Source: Streptomyces aureus (GTDB lineage Bacteria > Actinomycetota > Actinomycetes > Streptomycetales > Streptomycetaceae). Taken from it: a stretch of DNA of 64,000 nt. The translations under genes were made by a program, and so were the position numbers. The stretch is from contig NZ_JNZD01000003.1 of NCBI RefSeq assembly GCF_000725495.1, forward strand, positions 248,001 through 312,000, in the 5' to 3' direction. The notes under the pieces are model-generated. The model was given only the letters and a program-made list of their open reading frames with translations. It had not been told where the DNA came from and did no database searches. Positions 58,093 through 64,000 of this stretch are shown here, piece after piece (the first letter of the stretch is position 1; each line of letters starts with the position of its first letter).

Positions 58093-58626
58093 TCAGTGGG
58101 CGGCCGGTTCGAGGGTGTCGAGGGTGCTCCGCAGCCAGTCCAGTTCGGCCTGACTGGTGGCCCGCGCGATGGTGAGGATGCCGCGCCTGAAGGGGTCGTC
58201 CAGCTCCTCCGCCCGAAGTGGCCGGTCGCCGTCGTAGAAGAAGCTCGCCGGCTCCTCCAGGAACGACAGCCTGCGGCGCAGGACGGCGGCCTGCGCCTCG
58301 GGGTCCCGCAGGTGCTTCAGGAAGGCGAGCACCGTGAACCAGCGGTTCTCGTCCGTGACGTCCCGCCGGGACGGCTGCGCGAGCCTGCGGCGCAGCTCCT
58401 GCCCGCCCTCCTCGGTGAGGGTCAGCACGTGACGCGGGGCGGCGACGGAGCCGGGCTGTGTGGCCCGTTCCAGCAGCCCGGCGTTCTCCAGTCGCTTGAT
58501 CGCGGGATAGAGAGTGCTCTCCGCCACCGGCTTCACGTGGCCTGTGAGCGCGGTGATCCGTTTGCGCAGCTCGTAGCCGTGCAGCGGGGTGTCGGACAGG
58601 AATCCCAGGATGGCCAGCTCCAGCAT
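58093..58626 (-). CDS. PadR family regulator
   Basis: 177 aa. Winged helix LAILGFLSDTPLHGYELRKRI at the N-terminus and VAESTLYPAIKRLENAGLLE, the PadR hallmark. A C-terminal helical (Vir-like) region follows. Start taken as ATG 58626 where the domain begins; no ribosome site is visible, so it may be leaderless. Divergent from the alpha/beta-hydrolase gene, which is its likely target. Confidence 0.85.
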   Translation of the reverse strand: MLELAILGFLSDTPLHGYELRKRITALTGHVKPVAESTLYPAIKRLENAGLLERATQPGSVAAPRHVLTLTEEGGQELRRRLAQPSRRDVTDENRWFTVLAFLKHLRDPEAQAAVLRRRLSFLEEPASFFYDGDRPLRAEELDDPFRRGILTIARATSQAELDWLRSTLDTLEPAAH

Positions 58627-58652
58627 GGCCACATTCTGTCGCACCGACGCTG

Positions 58653-58675
58653 TACATCGCTTCATGGATACATCG
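58653..58675. promoter_or_regulatory. direct repeat TACATCG, candidate PadR site
   Basis: TACATCG at 58653-58659 and 58669-58675, 16 bp apart, in the 136-bp gap between PadR and the hydrolase. TGTACA and ATACAT are PadR-like half-sites. Confidence 0.45.
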
Positions 58676-58762
58676 GAACCGAGGTATTGTCTCCAGGTCA
58701 TGGAAAGCGCGGCGCGGGGACGCATCGCGGAAGCGCGGGACCGGCATCCGGGGGAGAGCACT

Positions 58763-59521
58763 GTGCGGCAGACCGAGTTCGACGGCAGGGGGAGTTGCAT
58801 CCGCTGGACGGAGGCGCCGGGCGGCGGACCCGCGCGCGTGTACGTGCACGGGCTCGGATCGGCGTCGACGGTCTACAACGCCCACATCGCGGCCCGGCCC
58901 GAACTGGCGGGCCGGCGCACCCTGTTCGTCGACCTGCCCGGCCACGGCATCAGCGACCGGCCCGCCGACTTCGGCTACGGCCTGGAGGACCATGCCGCCG
59001 CTCTGGCGGCAGTCCTGGACGCGGCCGAGGTCACCGGCGCGGAACTCGTCGCGCACAGCATGGGCGGCTCGGTCGCGATCGTGCTCGCCCATCGCCGCCC
59101 CGAACTCGTCTCCCGGCTCCTCCTGGTGGAGGCCAATCTCGACCCGCACCCCACGGTCACCGCGGGCAGCAGCGGAATCGCCGCCTACGAAGAGGACGAC
59201 TACGTCGAGAACGGCGGTCACGCGCGCGTGCTCGACAAGGTCGGCCACCCCTGGGCCGCGACCATGCGGCTCGCCGATCCACGCGCCCTGCACCGCTCGG
59301 CGACGGGACTGGTCCACGGCACCACCCCGACGATGCGCCGGATGCTCCTTGGGCTGACGATGGAGCGCGTGTACCTCCAGGGCGGACTCAGCGACGAACT
59401 GCCCGGCGCGGAGGGCCTGGAAGCGGCGGGCGTGCGGGTCGTAACCGTTCCGGGCGCCGGACACAACATCATGTTCGACGCCCCCGACGCCTTCGCGGAG
59501 GCCGTCCTCGGTAGGGCCTGA
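58763..59521 (+). CDS. alpha/beta-fold hydrolase
   Basis: 252 aa. VYVHGLGSAS oxyanion region, nucleophile AHSMGGSVA (Ser), and late His in GAGHNIMFD. GTG at 58763 has GGGGGAGAG before it; ATG at 58700 is an alternative. Cytoplasmic ester or C-C hydrolase; substrate unknown. Confidence 0.85.
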   Translation: MRQTEFDGRGSCIRWTEAPGGGPARVYVHGLGSASTVYNAHIAARPELAGRRTLFVDLPGHGISDRPADFGYGLEDHAAALAAVLDAAEVTGAELVAHSMGGSVAIVLAHRRPELVSRLLLVEANLDPHPTVTAGSSGIAAYEEDDYVENGGHARVLDKVGHPWAATMRLADPRALHRSATGLVHGTTPTMRRMLLGLTMERVYLQGGLSDELPGAEGLEAAGVRVVTVPGAGHNIMFDAPDAFAEAVLGRA

Positions 59522-59568
59522 CGGACGTCGGTACGGACTGACGGACGTTCACCGTCAGGGATCCGCGG

Positions 59569-60177
59569 TCATCCCCGGCGTACGGCCAGCGCGAGGAAGC
59601 GGGCGTCCTCGTCCACGTACGAGGTCAGGTCCCAGCCCGAACCGGACAGCAGGGGGCCCAGGTTGTGCTCGGCGCGCAGGTCGTCCGCGGTGATCTGCCG
59701 GCCCTGCCGGGCGGCGAGCGCCGCCCGGCCGATCGGGTGGAAGAGGGCGAGCGTGCCACCGGGCCGCACGACCCGGGCCAACTCCACCAGGTTCCCGGCC
59801 GGGTCCGGCAGGTGGGCAATGAGCCCGGCCGCGAACACCGCGTCCAGCGACTCCGGACGCAGCGGCAGCGCGGTGACGTCGGCCAGCAGCAGCTGCCCGT
59901 CGGCGTCCCGTCCGGCCCTCACCGCGGCCTCCAGCATGGCCGGGGTCAGATCGGCCGCCACGACCACCCCGGTGCCGCCGACGGCGGCCCGCAGCGGCGG
60001 CAGGGCGCGCCCCGTGCCGCAGCCCGCGTCGAGCACCCGGTCACCCGCGCGCAACCCCATCAGCGCCACGGCGGCCGCGTAGGCCGGCCCGTCGTCGGGG
60101 AAGCGGCTGTCCCAGTCGGCGGCACGTGAGCCGAAGAACTCCTGGACGTGTGTGTGGTCGTCGCTCATGTGCCGCAT
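59569..60177 (-). CDS. SAM-dependent methyltransferase (Methyltransf_11 type)
   Basis: 202 aa. DRVLDAGCGTGRALPPL is the SAM motif, VVAADLTPAMLEAA and FAAGLIAHLPDP follow. ATG at 60177 with GGTGAGAG; ATG 60168 is possible. Substrate unknown. Confidence 0.82.
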   Translation of the reverse strand: MRHMSDDHTHVQEFFGSRAADWDSRFPDDGPAYAAAVALMGLRAGDRVLDAGCGTGRALPPLRAAVGGTGVVVAADLTPAMLEAAVRAGRDADGQLLLADVTALPLRPESLDAVFAAGLIAHLPDPAGNLVELARVVRPGGTLALFHPIGRAALAARQGRQITADDLRAEHNLGPLLSGSGWDLTSYVDEDARFLALAVRRG

Positions 60178-60320
60178 GATCTCTCACCGACACGAAGGAC
60201 GACGCGCTGCACACGTTCGAGCCCGGTGCGATCGCTCGGGCGCACCTCTCCGTCACTTTGCAACAGCTTTCGAAATGCGCCCCGGTCGTGCGCCCCAGCG
60301 CGCACTAGCGTCCCGGGGCC

Positions 60321-61094
60321 ATGGGACACATGGACCACGCCGCCTTCGGCTGGCTGACCCCCGTACTGTCGTACGCGATGGCCTGTACGGGCTCCGCGCT
60401 GGGGCTGCGCTGCACGGTCCGCGGACTCGACGCCACCGGCCGCTCGCGCCGCAACTGGCTGCTCGCCGCCTCCTCCGCGCTCGGCACCGGCATCTGGACG
60501 ATGCACTTCGTGGCGATGCTCGGCTTCGGCGTCACGGGTATGGAGATCCGCTACGACGTCCCCCTCACGATCCTCAGCCTGCTGGTCGCCATGGCCGTTG
60601 TCGGCGTCGGCCTCTTCACCGTCGGATACGGCCGTCACCGGCGCCGCGCACTCGCCGTCGGCGGGCTCACCGCCGGGTTCGGCATCGCGAGCATGCACTA
60701 CCTGGGTATGGCGGCGCTGCGGCTGCACGGCCAGGTGCACTACGACCCGGCCGTCGTCGCCCTCTCGGTCGTGATCGGCGTGATCGCGGCGACCGCCGCC
60801 CTCGGGGCCGCGCTGTCCATCCGGTCGCCCGTCGCGGTCGCCGTCGCCTCCCTGGTCATGGGCGGAGCCGTGAGCAGCATGCACTACACCGGAATGATGG
60901 CTGTGAGCGTGAGCGTCACCCCCTCGGCCGTCGCCCTCCCCGGAGCCACGGCGATGCAGTTCATCTTCCCCCTCGCTGTAGGACTCGGCTCCTACCTCTT
61001 CCTGACAGCGGCGTTCGTCGCGCTGTCCCCGATGTCCGGGCGGTCCGAAGCGTCCACGCCCTCGCGACTGCCGGCCGAGGGCGTCGCCCGCTGA
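60321..61094 (+). CDS. MHYT-domain integral membrane sensor
   Basis: 257 aa with about seven transmembrane helices and three MHYT-type motifs: TMHFVAM, SMHYLGM and SMHYTGM. The His and Met residues near the outer face are thought to bind copper and sense oxygen, CO or NO. There is no cytoplasmic output domain, so it may signal to a partner. The conservon begins 59 bp downstream. Confidence 0.88.
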   Translation: MGHMDHAAFGWLTPVLSYAMACTGSALGLRCTVRGLDATGRSRRNWLLAASSALGTGIWTMHFVAMLGFGVTGMEIRYDVPLTILSLLVAMAVVGVGLFTVGYGRHRRRALAVGGLTAGFGIASMHYLGMAALRLHGQVHYDPAVVALSVVIGVIAATAALGAALSIRSPVAVAVASLVMGGAVSSMHYTGMMAVSVSVTPSAVALPGATAMQFIFPLAVGLGSYLFLTAAFVALSPMSGRSEASTPSRLPAEGVAR

Positions 61095-61153
61095 CGCGGC
61101 GCCCGCCGCACCCGGCCCGGACACGCGCTCCGAACTCTCCGATCGAGGAGGCC

Positions 61154-63829
61154 ATGCGTACACCCCGCAGGACCACCACCGCCGGCTCCCCGCCGCCCCC
61201 GCCGCGCGGCCGTCGCGCCCACGCCGGCCCGCCCGCCGACGAGCGTGCGGACATCGGCGACCTCCTCTCCGGACCGTCGCCGCAGGCGCTCACGGCCGCG
61301 GGGCGGTGGAGCGTCCGGCCCCGTACCGTCCGGGCCAAGATCGTCAGCCTGCTGATGGTGCCCATCGTCTCCCTGCTCGCACTGTGGGCCTACGCGACCG
61401 TGAGCACCGCGCAGGACATCGCGCGGCTGCGGCAGTCGCAGCGCGTGGATTCCACGGTCCGCGCCCCCGTCGACGCCGCGGTCGCGGCGCTCCAGGCGGA
61501 ACGCGCCGAGGCGGTCCGGTACGCGACCGACCCCGCCACGGTGTCGCCGAGCGACTACAAGGACCTGTCTCGGATCACCGACCGCGCCGTGGCGAAGCTC
61601 CGCCTGGGGGACCACAACACCGTCGCCGACGGCGCCGGCCTGCCCACCGGTGTCGCGGGACGTCTCGCCGACTTCGTGGCCGACACGGAGCGACTGCGCT
61701 CGCTGCGCACCGGCGTACTGGACCGCCGTACGCGATGGCAGGAGGCGTACGGCGAGTACACCAGGACCATCGCGACCGCGTTCGGCGCCGACGGTGCCCT
61801 CACCGGTGTCGCCGCCACGGGCATGCGCTCGGAGTCCCGTGTCCTGCTCGAGTTCTCCCGGGCCGGGGAGGCCCTCGCCCAGGAGGACGCCGTACTCGGC
61901 GGGGCCCGGCTCGCCGGAACCCTCGACGCCGAGCGGCTGAGGCTGTTCACGGGGGCCGTGGACACCCGCCGCACCCTGACGGACGCCGCCGCGCCGGACC
62001 TCGGCGGACCCGAACGAGTCGCCTGGAACGACCTCATGGAAGGCAGCGCGTACGACGACGTGCGCTCGCTCGAGGACAAGGTGCTCGCCGCGCGCCCCGG
62101 GGCCAAGGCCCTGGACGCCGCTCCGGAGGCCACCTGGAGCATCGCGCACGAGCGGGTGAGCGACGGAATGCGCACGGTCGAGGCGGACGCGGGCCGCGAC
62201 GCCGGAGACGCCGCGGACCCGCTCGGGCACGCGCTCTTCACCCCGGCAGGTGCCGCGGTCCTCTTCGGCCTCGGCGCCGTCATCGCCTCACTCATCATCT
62301 CCGTACGCATCGGACGCGACCTCGTCGTGGAACTCGTGGCACTGCGCGACAGCGCCCTGGACATCGCCCGCCGCAAGCTCCCCTCGGCCATGAGCCGGCT
62401 GCGCGCGGGCGAGGCCGTCGACGTGGACGACGAGGCCCCGCCGGGGAGGCCGTCCGACGACGAGACCGGACAGGTCGCCCAAGCGCTCAACACCGTGCAC
62501 CGGGCCGCCCTGCACGCCGCCGTCGAACGCGCGGAACTGGCCGGCGGCATCTCCGGGGTCTTCGTGAACCTCGCCCGGCGCAGCCAGGTACTCGTGCACC
62601 GCCAGCTGAATCTTTTGGACGCCATGGAGCGCAGGTCCGAGGACCCGGACGAGCTCAGCGACCTGTTCCGGCTCGACCACCTCACGACGCGGATGAGACG
62701 TCACGCGGAGAGCCTCATCATCCTGTCCGGGGCCGCGCCCGGCCGAGCGTGGCGAAGGCCCGTCTCGCTCACGAACGTGGTCCGGGCGGCGGTCTCCGAA
62801 ATCGAGGACTACGCGCGCGTGGAGGTACGGCAGCTGCCCGAGACGGCGGTGGCCGGCGCGGCGGTCGCCGACCTCACCCACCTCCTGGCGGAACTCGTCG
62901 AGAACGCAGCCCAGTTCTCACCTCCGCACACCAGGGTCCGGATCACCGGTGAACCGGTCGCGAACGGCTACGCCATCGAGGTCGAGGACCGGGGACTGGG
63001 CATGGGCAAGGAGCGGATCGCCGAGGCCAACCTGCGCATCGAGCGGTCCGAGGCACTCGACCTGTACGACAGCGACCGGCTGGGTCTCTTCGTGGTGAGC
63101 AGACTTTCGGCCCGGCACGAAGTCAAGGTGCACCTGCAGCCTTCTCCTTACGGGGGCACGACCGCGGTCGTGCTGCTGCCCACGGCGCTGCTGCACGACG
63201 GCCCGGCGGAACGTTCCCCCCGCGAGGCCGAGGAGGACGGCACGCCGGACAGGGAGTACACGCGCGTACCGGACGTTCCGGAGCGCGACGCCGTCCAGGC
63301 CCTCGACCGGCGGCCCGCACTGGTTCTGCCGCGACCGAGGGCTGTGGCGGAAGGGTCTGGCGGACCCTCGGTGACCCCGCCATCGGTGGACGGGTCACGG
63401 GCGACACCGCCTCCGCCGGACGGCGCACGGGTCATGCCGCCCGCGGGGTACGGACCACGGGTCGTACCGCCACCGGAAGACGGCCCTCGGGTCGTACCGC
63501 CCCCGGCGGACGTTCCTCGGGAGACCGCGCCCCGGGGAGCCGTGCCGCTGCGGCTGCAGCCTGCCCAGGGGGACTCGCCGGGCACCGACGGACTTCCGCG
63601 CCGGGTCCGCCAGGCGAACCTCGCCCCCCAACTGCGCGAGCAGCGCGTGGAGGAGCCGACGGACCACCGGGCGTCCCCGGTGGACGACGAGCGCACACCC
63701 GAAGTCGTCCGCACACGTATGACCGCGTACCGGGCCGGCTGGACACGCGGCGGCGGCCGGCCACCCGGCGTCGGCGCACCCCCCGGCCCCCGAGCGGGCA
63801 GCGACAGCAGTGAAGGAGACCCCACATGA
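61154..63829 (+). CDS. cvnA: conservon sensor-histidine-kinase-like protein CvnA
   Basis: 891 aa. Cytoplasmic N-terminus (~60 aa), membrane helix (VSLLMVPIVSLLALWAYAT), a ~270-residue exterior nitrate-sensor-like region, second helix (PAGAAVLFGLGAVIASLIIS), HAMP-like stretch, then an ATPase domain with N box LAELVENAAQFSPP and G1 box DRGLGMG. The His-containing dimerisation stretch reads LDHLTTRMRRHAESL. The last ~200 residues are Pro-rich with PPPxDGPRVV repeats. ATG 61154 after GAGGAGG. ATGA overlap with cvnB. Confidence 0.88.
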   Translation: MRTPRRTTTAGSPPPPPRGRRAHAGPPADERADIGDLLSGPSPQALTAAGRWSVRPRTVRAKIVSLLMVPIVSLLALWAYATVSTAQDIARLRQSQRVDSTVRAPVDAAVAALQAERAEAVRYATDPATVSPSDYKDLSRITDRAVAKLRLGDHNTVADGAGLPTGVAGRLADFVADTERLRSLRTGVLDRRTRWQEAYGEYTRTIATAFGADGALTGVAATGMRSESRVLLEFSRAGEALAQEDAVLGGARLAGTLDAERLRLFTGAVDTRRTLTDAAAPDLGGPERVAWNDLMEGSAYDDVRSLEDKVLAARPGAKALDAAPEATWSIAHERVSDGMRTVEADAGRDAGDAADPLGHALFTPAGAAVLFGLGAVIASLIISVRIGRDLVVELVALRDSALDIARRKLPSAMSRLRAGEAVDVDDEAPPGRPSDDETGQVAQALNTVHRAALHAAVERAELAGGISGVFVNLARRSQVLVHRQLNLLDAMERRSEDPDELSDLFRLDHLTTRMRRHAESLIILSGAAPGRAWRRPVSLTNVVRAAVSEIEDYARVEVRQLPETAVAGAAVADLTHLLAELVENAAQFSPPHTRVRITGEPVANGYAIEVEDRGLGMGKERIAEANLRIERSEALDLYDSDRLGLFVVSRLSARHEVKVHLQPSPYGGTTAVVLLPTALLHDGPAERSPREAEEDGTPDREYTRVPDVPERDAVQALDRRPALVLPRPRAVAEGSGGPSVTPPSVDGSRATPPPPDGARVMPPAGYGPRVVPPPEDGPRVVPPPADVPRETAPRGAVPLRLQPAQGDSPGTDGLPRRVRQANLAPQLREQRVEEPTDHRASPVDDERTPEVVRTRMTAYRAGWTRGGGRPPGVGAPPGPRAGSDSSEGDPT

Positions 63830-64000
63830 TCCAGGACCCGAGTACGGGCAGCGCCCAGCGGTCCGGCGAACTCGACTGGCTGCTGGACGACATGGTCCTG
63901 CGGGTGACCGAGGTACGGCACGCCGTGGTGCTGTCGAACGACGGACTGGCGGTCGGCGCCTCGACCGGCCTGCGCCGCGAGGACGCCGAACACCTCGCGG
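63826..64000 (+). CDS. cvnB: roadblock/LC7 protein CvnB, 5' part
   Basis: First 58 codons only; cut by the window end. LDWLLDDMVLRVTEVRHAVVLSNDGLAVGAS is the start of a roadblock/LC7 domain, the usual second gene of conservons, followed elsewhere by cvnC (DUF742) and cvnD (GTPase). ATG overlaps the cvnA stop. Confidence 0.88.
   Translation, partial: MIQDPSTGSAQRSGELDWLLDDMVLRVTEVRHAVVLSNDGLAVGASTGLRREDAEHLA

Overview
The window is high-GC actinobacterial DNA, almost certainly from a Streptomyces chromosome. Third codon positions are G/C-rich. GTG and TTG starts occur beside strong GGAGG-type ribosome sites, ATGA/GTGA overlaps are frequent, and there are many TetR regulators. It carries a group 1h hydrogenase, an Lcp rubber oxygenase and a conservon. 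I saw no rRNA, tRNA, CRISPR array, transposase or phage gene.

Layout. 1-3.5 kb: hhyS-hhyL and a NifU-like gene (high-affinity H2 oxidation), all on the minus strand. 3.8-5.6 kb: a secreted tannase-like hydrolase. 5.9-18.1 kb: a catabolic region with two DUF2236 oxygenases at its ends (Lcp latex-clearing protein and an MpaB-like protein). Between them lie a TetR with two DNA-binding domains, a zinc alcohol dehydrogenase, a GXWXG/DUF4334 protein, two further TetRs, an F420-type LLM oxidoreductase, an acyl-CoA ligase and an aldehyde dehydrogenase. I read it as a possible isoprenoid or polyisoprene oxidation locus. 18.5-38.7 kb: a surface-glycan cluster. It holds two GH16 glucanases, UDP-glucose dehydrogenase and UDP-xylose synthase, an ATP-grasp ligase, an APH-like kinase and a flavoprotein. 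It also has a polysaccharide deacetylase, three GT2 enzymes, a flippase, a large membrane protein, a phosphoesterase and two FemAB/GNAT paralogues. 39-41.8 kb: a methyltransferase, a TetR and a metallophosphoesterase. 42-45.1 kb: aldehyde dehydrogenase with its GAF regulator. 45.2-48.6 kb: a Tat amidase, then acetamidase plus APC permease. 48.9-53.1 kb: ROK regulator, xylB and divergent xylA. 53.2-60.2 kb: housekeeping-type and hypothetical genes, PadR plus an alpha/beta hydrolase, and a methyltransferase. 60.3-64 kb: an MHYT membrane protein followed by the start of a conservon (cvnA, cvnB).

Intergenic sequence is unusually rich in short tandem repeats (units of 12-39 bp, 3-8 copies) with different sequences at each place. 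Some run into the ends of genes. Two regulatory signals stand out. A 15-bp sequence occurs twice in the TetR/LLM divergent promoter. A 25-bp element is shared by the promoters of the UDP-glucose dehydrogenase and glycosyltransferase operons, tying the glycan cluster together.
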